Assembly (NCBI RefSeq): GCF_903913935.1
Contig: NZ_CAIWNH010000244.1
Coordinates: 1-46,091 of the forward strand
Length of the DNA: 46,091 nt
Direction: 5' to 3'
DNA from: an uncultured Mucilaginibacter sp.
GTDB taxonomy: Bacteria; Bacteroidota; Bacteroidia; Sphingobacteriales; Sphingobacteriaceae
Shown: positions 38,274 to 46,091 of the stretch, one piece after another
Numbering within the stretch: the first letter of the stretch is position 1
Layout: each line of letters opens with the position of its first letter
Position numbers and translations under genes: made by a program
The notes under the pieces: model-generated
The model's input: the letters and a program-made list of their open reading frames with translations, nothing else
Told to the model about the DNA's origin: nothing
Database searches by the model: none

Positions 38274-39710
38274 ATGGTACAATTTTTATCAAGACCTAAA
38301 CTGATAAGCCTTACAGGGATGGCAGCATTTGCCTTGCTTAGCTTTACAGCAAATGCACAGCAGGTGGTTAGCCTGCAGCAGGCGGTTGATTCCACTATAA
38401 AAAATAACCTAACCATTAAGCAGGCTAAAATAACAGAGGATCTTGCAAGTGAAGATTACCAGCAGTCGAAATATAATTTGTTACCTAGCCTGAGCGCCAA
38501 CCCGCAGGGTGGTTATTATTTTGGCAAAAGCCAGATCGCCGGGGCGTTTGCCTATTCAACATCAGCACTTAATATTAATGGCTCGGCTTCTTTAAACCTG
38601 GTTCTTTTTCAGGGTGGCCAGCTGCGGAACCAGATATTACAAAATAAACTAACGCTGGATGTCGATAAAACAGCTACTGCGAAAGTAAAAAACGACCTGC
38701 TTTTAAATGTGGTGACCGACTATCTTACCATTTTAACAGACCAGGACCTTGTAGTAGCCGCGAAACAGCAAATTGACCTCGCTAAAATAACGCTTGATCG
38801 TGCCCAAAAGAATTTTGATGCCGGAAATGCGACCAAAGCTGATTTGGCACAGGCACAGGCACAGGTTGAAACCGCTGAACTGAATTTAATCAACGACCAA
38901 AACCAGGTTGATTTGGCCATATTGGTATTAAAGCAATACATGGAAATGGATCCGAATAAAAAGATTGTTATAGAAAGGCCTGATATCAGCAGACTAACCG
39001 ACATAAAAACAATTTTTGATGCCACTGAAGTTATCAAGACGGCATTTTTGGTTAACCCTGATATAAAACTTGCAGAGTTGCAACAGCAAACTTACGACCA
39101 GGCTATTAAGATCGCAAAAGGAAATTATTACCCTATTTTAAGTCTTTACGGAGGTTTGGGTACCAGCTATTCAAACCAGGCGGCAACATATGGTTCCACA
39201 CTAATAGGTACTACACCAATTGGCGTCGTGGATGGAACATCGACGAAGGTATTAGGTCCGCTTTATCAAACAACAACCAGCCCAATTGGATTTGGCACGC
39301 AGTTAAGCAACAACTTTAACCAGTTTTTTGGTTTGAATTTGCAGATCCCCATATTCAACCGGTTTACCGCACGCACTTCGGTTAGGAAGGCTAAATTGAA
39401 TTATGAATATGCTGAACTAAATACGGCCCTTGCCAAAAACACCTTGAGCAAAACCATCATACAGGCGGTACTTGACCTGCAGGCTGCTGATAAAAGCTAC
39501 CAATCTTCCCGCAGGACATTCGAGTCGAATAAGGAAGCATTAAACGTTACCAAACAAAGGTTTGATGCGGGACTGGTTAACACCCTCGACTATAATACAG
39601 CATTGACGAATTACAACAAATCGCAGAATGATATGATCGAAGCGCAGTATCAGGTGATCTTCAGAAGCAAAGTGATTGATTATTATATTGGCAACCCGAT
39701 AACGCTTTAA
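38274..39710 (+). CDS. TolC family outer membrane efflux protein
   Basis: Signal peptide; SLQQAVDSTIKNNLTIKQAKI, DRAQKNFDAGNATKADLAQAQAQVETAELNL, FNQFFGLNLQIPIFN, TKQRFDAGLVNTLDYNTAL. Confidence 0.93.
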   Translation: MVQFLSRPKLISLTGMAAFALLSFTANAQQVVSLQQAVDSTIKNNLTIKQAKITEDLASEDYQQSKYNLLPSLSANPQGGYYFGKSQIAGAFAYSTSALNINGSASLNLVLFQGGQLRNQILQNKLTLDVDKTATAKVKNDLLLNVVTDYLTILTDQDLVVAAKQQIDLAKITLDRAQKNFDAGNATKADLAQAQAQVETAELNLINDQNQVDLAILVLKQYMEMDPNKKIVIERPDISRLTDIKTIFDATEVIKTAFLVNPDIKLAELQQQTYDQAIKIAKGNYYPILSLYGGLGTSYSNQAATYGSTLIGTTPIGVVDGTSTKVLGPLYQTTTSPIGFGTQLSNNFNQFFGLNLQIPIFNRFTARTSVRKAKLNYEYAELNTALAKNTLSKTIIQAVLDLQAADKSYQSSRRTFESNKEALNVTKQRFDAGLVNTLDYNTALTNYNKSQNDMIEAQYQVIFRSKVIDYYIGNPITL

Positions 39711-39847
39711 TGTGCAGATGCGCGAATGAAAAAGTAAATAAATTATAAAATATTAATAAATCCGAAATCGAAATTCCGAAACGGCGAAGCCCTCTTGAGC
39801 ACCACAAAAAATAAACAATAGCGAAAAATCCGAAATCATATAGAATC

Positions 39848-41206
39848 ATGGGAAAAACTACAAAATATATTCTGATCAGCCTTGGCGCTGTTATCCTGAT
39901 CCTCATTTTATTAAAAGTGACAGGTGTTATTGGCAAACCTGATGTAACCCAGGTGGCTACTGAAAAAGCCGCTGTACGCGACATCAACGAAACGGTATCA
40001 GCCAGCGGCAAAATAAAACCACATATCGAAGTAAAGATCAGCCCCGAAGTTTCGGGCGAAGTGGTTGAATTACCGATCAAAGAAGGAGAGGTAGTAAAAA
40101 AAGGAGAACTGCTTTGTAAGATCAGGCCTGACATTTTACAATCGCAGTATGACCGCGCTGAAGCAGCTAACAATACCCAAAAAGCGAGCATCGGCAATGC
40201 TAAACAAATGCTGGCCCAATCCCAGGCCACCTTTGATAACCAGGCCTCTATTTACAAACGCGACAAGGCGCTATATGATAATAAAGTAATCACTACTGCT
40301 GAATTTGAAGCAGCAAAAGCGAGTTATGACGGCGCCAAGGCGGCGCTTGAAGCAGCCAAGCAAAATGTAATCGGTTCCACCTATGGCCTGGCCCAGTCAC
40401 AGGCATCCGTAAAAGAAGCGGCTGACAACCTGGTAAAAACCACTATATATTCGCCGGTAGATGGTGTGGTTTCAAAATTATCGATCCAAAAAGGCGAACG
40501 CGTATTGGGTACACAACAGTTTGCCGGTACCGAGATCATGACCATCTCCGACCTGAGCCAGTTAGATGTAAATGTTGATGTAAACGAAAACGATATCAAC
40601 CGCATCCAATTGGGCGATTCGTCAAAAATACAGGTAGATGCATTTTTAGGTAAAACCTTCGCCGGTGTGGTGAGCGAAATTGGCAGCTCGGCTAATGTAG
40701 TAGGTACCAATGCCGACCAGGTAACCAACTTTACCGTTAAAGTAAGGATCAGCCCGGCTTCCTATCAAAACCTGCTGATCAAATCAGCGGAAAACCCTAA
40801 TCCCTTCCGTCCGGGTTTAACCGCAACGGTGGATATCAATACCAATCATGCAAAATCATTATCGGTACCAATACAATCAGTTACTACCCGCGAACAGAAA
40901 AAAATGGTTACAACCGTAAATAGCAACAATTCAACCAATACGGCTACCACCGACGATAACAGCACAAAAACCAAAATTGCAGCCGTTGTAAAAGAATATG
41001 TGTTTGTATACGCGGCAGGCAAAGTAAAACAGGTACAGGTAACTACGGGCATCCAGGATGATAGCTATATCCGAATATTATCGGGCCTTAAAGATGGCGA
41101 CGAAGTGGTGTCTGCTCCGTTTGCAACTATCGGCAAGATCCTGAACGATGGCATGGTGGTTAAAAAAGTGGATAAGAGCAAGCTGTTTACCAGTGACGGT
41201 AAATAA
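39848..41206 (+). CDS. Efflux periplasmic adaptor (HlyD/MacA-like membrane fusion protein)
   Basis: N-terminal TM; VSASGKIKPHIEVKISPEVSGEVVELPIKEGEVVKKGELLCKI; coiled coil; TTIYSPVDGVVSKLSIQKGERV. Confidence 0.93.
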   Translation: MGKTTKYILISLGAVILILILLKVTGVIGKPDVTQVATEKAAVRDINETVSASGKIKPHIEVKISPEVSGEVVELPIKEGEVVKKGELLCKIRPDILQSQYDRAEAANNTQKASIGNAKQMLAQSQATFDNQASIYKRDKALYDNKVITTAEFEAAKASYDGAKAALEAAKQNVIGSTYGLAQSQASVKEAADNLVKTTIYSPVDGVVSKLSIQKGERVLGTQQFAGTEIMTISDLSQLDVNVDVNENDINRIQLGDSSKIQVDAFLGKTFAGVVSEIGSSANVVGTNADQVTNFTVKVRISPASYQNLLIKSAENPNPFRPGLTATVDINTNHAKSLSVPIQSVTTREQKKMVTTVNSNNSTNTATTDDNSTKTKIAAVVKEYVFVYAAGKVKQVQVTTGIQDDSYIRILSGLKDGDEVVSAPFATIGKILNDGMVVKKVDKSKLFTSDGK

Positions 41207-41258
41207 GGTAAAAGCTTAAACCTGCCTGCCGGCAGGCAGGGGTAAAAGGCGAAAGCCA
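41207..41258. repeat. Repeat with cctgcctgccggcaggcagg core (inverted copy of 33684-33732)
   Basis: ggtaaaagcttaaacctgcctgccggcaggcaggggtaaaaggcgaaagcc. Confidence 0.9.
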
Positions 41259-41268
41259 ATAACAATTA

Positions 41269-41300
41269 CCAATGAACTAATGAGCCAATGAACTAATGAA
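41269..41300. repeat. 16-bp tandem repeat ccaatgaactaatgag x2
   Basis: 41269-41284 and 41285-41300, one mismatch. Confidence 0.85.
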
Positions 41301-41318
41301 CAATATTTCATTAAATTT

Positions 41319-41350
41319 GTCCTGTCAATTAAACCTGGCAGGACTTTTTA
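41319..41350 (+). terminator. Intrinsic terminator downstream of HlyD gene
   Basis: gtcctgtc-aattaaacct-ggcaggac-ttttt. Confidence 0.7.
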
Positions 41351-41437
41351 TTTACATTGATTTATTTTAAAAGAAATCAATCCTTTTAATATAAACACAT
41401 CATTGGCTATTTTGCATTAACAATTCATTATTCACCA

Positions 41438-42463
41438 TTGACCACTGACCACTCTATACTCAATTCTATCCCAAAGATCACCGTTGTTGGCGGCGGAAGC
41501 TGGGCTACTGCCAATATTAAAATACTGAGCGATAATACTACCGAAAAGGAAATTTTCTGGTGGATGCGCAATGTACAGGCGGTAGAACATCTGCACAAAT
41601 TCAGGCACAACCCGCATTATCTAAGTTCGGTTGAAATAAATGTTCCGGCTCAAAATATCTCAACAGACCTGGCTTCTCTGATCCATGAGGCCGATTATGT
41701 TTTACTAAACGTGCCGGCGGCCTTTTTAAAAGAGGCACTCACGGGCATCACCGCCGCTGACCTGGAGGGCAAAAGAATAATTTCGGCGATTAAAGGCATC
41801 GTTCCGGATGAAAACCTGATCATTGGTGAATTTATGCACCAGCATTACAACATACCTTTTAGTCATTTCCTGGTGATCAGCGGCCCCTGCCATGCAGAAG
41901 AAGTAGCACTCGAAAAATTATCCTACCTCACCATAGCTTCCGCCGATACGGAACTTGCGGCTGAATTTGCCGGCATGTTTAATACCCGTTATATTAAAAC
42001 TGTAATTTCGGACGATATTTATGGCACCGAATACGGCGCCGTATTAAAAAACATCTATGCAATAGCCGGCGGTATTTGCCACGGCGTAGGTTATGGCGAC
42101 AATTTCCAGGCGGTGCTGATCTCCAATGCCATCCGCGAACTGGAACGCTTTGTAAATGCCGTACACCCCATAGACCGTGACATTAAGGAATCAGCCTACC
42201 TGGGCGACCTGATGGTGACTGCCTACTCCCAATTCAGCCGTAACCGTACATTCGGCAATATGATCGGTAAAGGTTATACGGTAACTTCGGCACAACTGGA
42301 AATGAACATGATAGCCGAAGGCTATTATGCAGTAAATTGTCTACACCAGGTGAATAAACAGTACAATGTATTTATGCCTATTTGCGACGCTGTTTATGCC
42401 ATTTTATACCAAAAACGGTCTCCGGTACTTGAAATGAAACATTTGGCCGAACATTTGACTTAG
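41438..42463 (+). CDS. gpsA: Glycerol-3-phosphate dehydrogenase, NAD(P)-dependent
   Basis: KITVVGGGSWATANIKIL Rossmann motif, VISGPCHAEEVALEKLSYLTIAS, YGAVLKNIYAIAGGICHGVGYGDNFQAVLISNAIREL. The TTG start at 41438 is uncertain. Confidence 0.93.
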   Translation: MTTDHSILNSIPKITVVGGGSWATANIKILSDNTTEKEIFWWMRNVQAVEHLHKFRHNPHYLSSVEINVPAQNISTDLASLIHEADYVLLNVPAAFLKEALTGITAADLEGKRIISAIKGIVPDENLIIGEFMHQHYNIPFSHFLVISGPCHAEEVALEKLSYLTIASADTELAAEFAGMFNTRYIKTVISDDIYGTEYGAVLKNIYAIAGGICHGVGYGDNFQAVLISNAIRELERFVNAVHPIDRDIKESAYLGDLMVTAYSQFSRNRTFGNMIGKGYTVTSAQLEMNMIAEGYYAVNCLHQVNKQYNVFMPICDAVYAILYQKRSPVLEMKHLAEHLT

Positions 42464-42488
42464 TAGTATAAATCTTAATACTACGATT

Positions 42489-42800
42489 ATGAAAAATTTT
42501 CTTAAAGTGGCACTGGTAGCAGTGGGAATTTTCTCATTTGCCCAAAGCCAGGCAAAACCAATGCAACACGATACTACCGTGGGGCAAAAAATCAAGCATA
42601 CAACTAAAAAAGTCGGGCATGCAACCGCCCATGCTGCCGCCAGTACAGCATCGATGGTTGTCGATAAAAAATACGATGGCAAATGCGGTCCCGGCGGCGA
42701 AACCGTTTATATCAACAAACACTCGCACTACTATTACATTAACAAAAGAGGACACAGGGTTTACCTGAAAAAATCGCAGTTAATGGATAAGAAAATGTAA
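42489..42800 (+). CDS. Small secreted basic protein, hypothetical
   Basis: Signal peptide MKNFLKVALVAVGIFSFAQSQA; Tyr/His-rich tail GETVYINKHSHYYYINKRGHRVYLKKSQL. Confidence 0.7.
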   Translation: MKNFLKVALVAVGIFSFAQSQAKPMQHDTTVGQKIKHTTKKVGHATAHAAASTASMVVDKKYDGKCGPGGETVYINKHSHYYYINKRGHRVYLKKSQLMDKKM

Positions 42801-42810
42801 TTTTTCCCTT

Positions 42811-42868
42811 TAAGCCTGTAATATTAAACCGTATTTTTAGCCTATTAATATTACAGGCTTATTTTTTA
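42811..42868 (+). terminator. Strong intrinsic terminator with 17-bp perfect stem
   Basis: taagcctgtaatattaa ... ttaatattacaggctta followed by tttttt. Confidence 0.85.
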
Positions 42869-42884
42869 GCCCAATAGCTCAATC

Positions 42885-43199
42885 ATGAAAAAAACCGCTT
42901 TGGTATTGGTGCACCTGGCATGTGCATTTGTATTGATCAGCGGGGCCTGCAAAAGCCCTTCCAACAACAAGCTCAAAGGACTGTGGCTATCAAAGGATGG
43001 CTCCAAAAAATTAAACATAACCGATAAAACCTTCGCCATTGACGGCGAGGAAGCCGAAGACTACTTTGTAAAAGGCGATACGGTTTTCACCTCCTACCAG
43101 GGCAATCTGCCTTATACCACTTACCGGATACAGAAACTCGATGATCGCTCGCTCAAACTGATGCTGCCTGATTCTGTGGCGGTGGAATATAGCAGGTAA
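42885..43199 (+). CDS. Small lipoprotein, hypothetical
   Basis: MKKTALVLVHLACAFVLISGAC lipobox; GLWLSKDGSKKLNITDKTFAIDGEEAEDYFVKGDTVF. Confidence 0.75.
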   Translation: MKKTALVLVHLACAFVLISGACKSPSNNKLKGLWLSKDGSKKLNITDKTFAIDGEEAEDYFVKGDTVFTSYQGNLPYTTYRIQKLDDRSLKLMLPDSVAVEYSR

Positions 43200-43466
43200 A
43201 GTTGTCATTGGGTCATTGAGTCATTGGTGCTGTTTATTTGAAAACTCTTTCACTAATCTTTTCTCTATAATTTTATTTTCAAATTTTAACACGGAGAAAC
43301 AGAGGAGGCGCAGAGATCGCAAAGTTTTAATAATTGTTATTTATTTCACCGTGTACTTTGTGCCTCCTTAGCGCCCTCTGTGTTTAAAATATCACCTATA
43401 TCCTTTGTTTTCTGCAAATATCAAGCTTATATTTTGACTACTCTTCAGCCTTAAATCCCACCAAAT

Positions 43467-43500
43467 GCAAAAACCCTCAACCGGGAAGGTGAGGGTTTGC
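43467..43500 (-). terminator. Intrinsic terminator for DEAD-box helicase
   Basis: gcaaaaaccctcaaccgggaaggtgagggtttgc inverted repeat just downstream of the minus-strand gene. Confidence 0.6.
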
Positions 43501-43562
43501 AAAACAAACTAAACTAAACTATTGCCTGCCGCTAAACAGGCTTATGAAAACTAAACTGAAAA

Positions 43563-45407
43563 CTAAAATCTTCTGCGTCTTTCGCCGCGGTCCTCACGGC
43601 GTTTGCCAGAGAAATCACGGAAACCTCCGCCAGCGGTTCCGCCGGTCCTTTCACGGTTAAAGCCGCCTTCGCGTTTTTCGCCGCTGCCGCTTCTTTCGCG
43701 GTTATAACCGCCACCGCCTTCGCGGCGCTGGTATCCGCCTTCGCGTTTTTCGCTGGTGCCTTCTCCTGATATTTCAATCCTAACCGGGCGACCTTTAAAT
43801 TCAATGTCTTTAAAGCCGTTGGTTACTTTCTCCACGTCCTCGTGTTGTACTTCAAAAAATGAATACACGCCTTTCACGTCAATCTTTCCAACTGTACGTC
43901 CGCTGATTTTGGTATTATTGCAGATGTAACCCAGCAAATCGCCGCGATTAAACTCATCTACCGAACCTAAATTAATAAACAGGCGGGTATATTCAGATTT
44001 ACCACCACCACTTACACCACTGCTCTGGCGCGGTGCACGATCGTCGCCTCTTTCTCTTTCAGGCCTGCGGCCATCTTCAATAGGGGCGTTCAAATCAGGG
44101 GCATTTTTATAATACTCCAAAAAGCTGTTAAATTCAATGGAAGCAAAGCGTTTGATAAACTCTTCTTTGCTCATCTCCTTAAACTCCTCCATAATGCGGG
44201 GGATATATTGCTCAATTTGCTGCTCATTAACCACTACAGTATGCACTTTATGCACAATGCTGAATAATTGTTTTTCGCAAACGTCAAACCCGGTAGGGAT
44301 CTCCACTTTCACAAAACGCTTGCCTAAGCCGCGTTCTATCTGGCGGATCTTACCTAATTCCTTAGCATTGATGATGGAGATAGAAACACCTGTTTTACCT
44401 GCACGGGCTGTACGGCCGCTCCGGTGGGTGTAATTTTCAACTTCATCAGGCAATGAGTAATTGATAACGTGTGTAACATCATTAACGTCGATACCGCGTG
44501 CGGCAACGTCAGTAGCAATTAACAGCTGCAGGCTGCGGTCGCGGTAACGTTTCATTACCTTATCGCGTTGCTGTTGTGAAAGGTCGCCATGCAGCGAATC
44601 AGCATTATAGCCATCCTTTATCAGCGCTTCAGCAATATCCTGGGTTTCAATTTTAGTACGGCAAAATACGATACCAAAAATATCTGGGTTAAAATCAACA
44701 ATGCGTTTAAAGGCAGCGTATTTATCGCGGGCACGAACGATGTAATATTCGTGTTCGATATTTACGTTTCCTGTGTTTTTTTCGCCCATGGTAAGCTCAA
44801 ACGGCTCATTCATGTATTTTTTGGCTATCCTGCGCACTTCGGATGGCATAGTGGCCGAAAACAGCCATGTTTTTTTGGTATCAGGCGTGGTTGAAAGGAT
44901 ACTGTCTATGTCTTCCTGGAAGCCCATGTTTAACATTTCATCGGCCTCGTCCAAAACAACAAACTTAACCTGCGAAAAATCGATCGCTTTGCGGTTAATA
45001 ATATCAAGCATACGGCCTGGGGTAGCAACCACAATCTGTACGCCACGTTTGATCTGGCGTAATTGGTCAACTATACTGGCGCCGCCATAAACAGCAACAA
45101 CATTGACGTTGCCCATTTTTTTGGCGTAATTTTTTATGTCGTTCGTGATCTGTAAACAAAGTTCACGTGTGGGGCACAATACAAGTGCTTGCGGATAGTT
45201 TACTTCGAAGTCTAACAGTTCTAACAATGGTAGGCCGAAGGCAGCAGTTTTACCGGTCCCGGTTTGGGCTAATCCGACAAAATCGTTGCTGCCTGTCAAC
45301 AATACCGGGATTGACTGTTCCTGGATTGGTGTAGGATTTTCAAATCCTAACTCAGAGATGGCATTAACAATATCATGACGGATTCCCAGTTCAATAAATG
45401 GGTTCAT
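43563..45407 (-). CDS. DEAD-box RNA helicase with DbpA-like RNA-binding domain and Arg/Gly-rich tail
   Basis: AQTGTGKTAAFGLP, PTRELCLQI, VLDEADEMLNMGF, SATMP, THRSGRTARAGKTG; C-terminal RREGGGGYNRERSGSGEKREGG tail. Confidence 0.95.
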   Translation of the reverse strand: MNPFIELGIRHDIVNAISELGFENPTPIQEQSIPVLLTGSNDFVGLAQTGTGKTAAFGLPLLELLDFEVNYPQALVLCPTRELCLQITNDIKNYAKKMGNVNVVAVYGGASIVDQLRQIKRGVQIVVATPGRMLDIINRKAIDFSQVKFVVLDEADEMLNMGFQEDIDSILSTTPDTKKTWLFSATMPSEVRRIAKKYMNEPFELTMGEKNTGNVNIEHEYYIVRARDKYAAFKRIVDFNPDIFGIVFCRTKIETQDIAEALIKDGYNADSLHGDLSQQQRDKVMKRYRDRSLQLLIATDVAARGIDVNDVTHVINYSLPDEVENYTHRSGRTARAGKTGVSISIINAKELGKIRQIERGLGKRFVKVEIPTGFDVCEKQLFSIVHKVHTVVVNEQQIEQYIPRIMEEFKEMSKEEFIKRFASIEFNSFLEYYKNAPDLNAPIEDGRRPERERGDDRAPRQSSGVSGGGKSEYTRLFINLGSVDEFNRGDLLGYICNNTKISGRTVGKIDVKGVYSFFEVQHEDVEKVTNGFKDIEFKGRPVRIEISGEGTSEKREGGYQRREGGGGYNRERSGSGEKREGGFNRERTGGTAGGGFRDFSGKRREDRGERRRRF

Positions 45408-45533
45408 GATTTAAAATAACGAATTTGGCTACATCGCCAAATCGGGCGCAAAGCTAAGGTTTATATTTGGTAATAGCAATATACATTTTGGAATAAAAAT
45501 TGATGAATTATCTAAAGTGGTAAATTACTATAT

Positions 45534-45809
45534 TTGAGTATAAATAAGTTTGACATGGAAGCAGCAGAATTAAAGATCGAATTAATAGACAAAATAGAAC
45601 ATGCTGATTTTAAACAGTTGAGGGAAATATCTGGTTTGCTTATTAATTATTTTAATAGTCAGTACGACCCAACGGAAGGTTGGGATGCATTGCCGGAATC
45701 TCATAAAGAAGCAATTAATGAGGGGCTTGAACAACTTGATGCAGGGTTGGGAGTTCCATTTAAAGAAGTAAATGAACGGCTGAAGAAAAAATATGGGTTA
45801 AATAGCTAA
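45534..45809 (+). CDS. Putative antitoxin of a ParE/RelE-type TA module
   Basis: 91-aa protein with addiction-module style tail EGWDALPESHKEAINEGLEQLDAGLGVPFKEVNERLKKKYG; followed directly by a ParE-like frame. Confidence 0.7.
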   Translation: MSINKFDMEAAELKIELIDKIEHADFKQLREISGLLINYFNSQYDPTEGWDALPESHKEAINEGLEQLDAGLGVPFKEVNERLKKKYGLNS

Positions 45810-46091
45810 CCATGTTATTTTATCTCCCCTTGCAAGTATTAATTATGAGAATATTATTAATTACTTAATCGAAAAATGGGATGTGTCCGTTGCTGATGAT
45901 TTTGTTGAGCGGTTTGAAACAGTAGTTGAGTTATTATCAGACAATCCAAACTTATATTCATTTGTCGACAAAAGGAAAAAGACACAAAAATGCGTTGTTA
46001 CAAAACACAATGTGCTTTACTTCAGAAAAATAAAAGATATAGTTGAAATAATTACTGTTTTTGACACTCGTCAAGATCCGAAAAAGCTAAG
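45802..46091 (+). CDS. ParE/RelE-family toxin-like frame, 3' truncated by window edge; canonical start codon missing
   Basis: Frame from 45802 reads (ATA)ANHVILSPLASINYENIINYLIEKWDVSVADDFVERFETVVELLSDNPNLYSFVDKRKKTQKCVVTKHNVLYFRKIKDIVEIITVFDTRQDPKKL; preceded by an in-frame stop at 45799-45801. Confidence 0.65.
   Translation, partial: MANHVILSPLASINYENIINYLIEKWDVSVADDFVERFETVVELLSDNPNLYSFVDKRKKTQKCVVTKHNVLYFRKIKDIVEIITVFDTRQDPKKL

Noticed and set aside
39661-40230. 189-aa minus-strand ORF across the TolC/HlyD junction
   Set aside because: Antisense to two well-supported genes.
43532-43804. 90-aa Ala/Lys-rich ORF at the helicase 3' end
   Set aside because: Alternative frame of the Arg/Gly-rich helicase tail; composition explained by the repeated codons there.
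1-46091. CRISPR arrays, tRNA/rRNA genes, transposases, integrases, phage genes
   Set aside because: Scanned by eye for evenly spaced direct repeats, tRNA-like cloverleaf ends and relevant protein motifs; none convincing. Absence is not proven without dedicated tools.

Overview
Window from a Sphingobacteriaceae-like Bacteroidota chromosome (Mucilaginibacter/Pedobacter style; inferred from protein flavour and promoter style). It is mostly chromosomal housekeeping and metabolic DNA. I saw no phage, IS transposase, CRISPR array or tRNA/rRNA gene. Main blocks: rsmI (5'-truncated), a DinB/DUF1572-like gene and lnt; a response regulator/BadF-type kinase pair with an ATGA overlap; an M61 PDZ peptidase; a Ku-LigD NHEJ operon with a decayed DUF1801 gene beside it; GH53 and GH43 glycosidases around a nitrilase-type amidohydrolase; a tandem pair of collagen-like lipoproteins; LysR / ferredoxin reductase / 2Fe-2S ferredoxin; a patatin-like protein with an embedded TM hairpin; a histidine utilisation cluster (MarR-type regulator, hutH, hutU, hutI, fused ftcD, orphan family-5 SBP); mitochondrial-type aconitase; TolC + HlyD; gpsA; a DEAD-box helicase; and a terminal ParE/RelE-type TA pair. 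Observations most worth a second look: (1) a perfect palindrome just before the MarR-type gene that leads the hut cluster; (2) an orphan promoter-to-terminator transcription unit (~15.70-15.86 kb) with no ORF; (3) duplicated collagen-like lipoproteins with a shared uncharacterised C-terminal domain; (4) several families of palindromic or tandem intergenic repeats, some of which supply the last or first codons of genes; (5) a ParE-like toxin frame whose expected start codon reads ATA; (6) a DUF1801 remnant with an in-frame stop. I did not find a clearly unprecedented multi-gene system. All calls are by eye; no database search was run.
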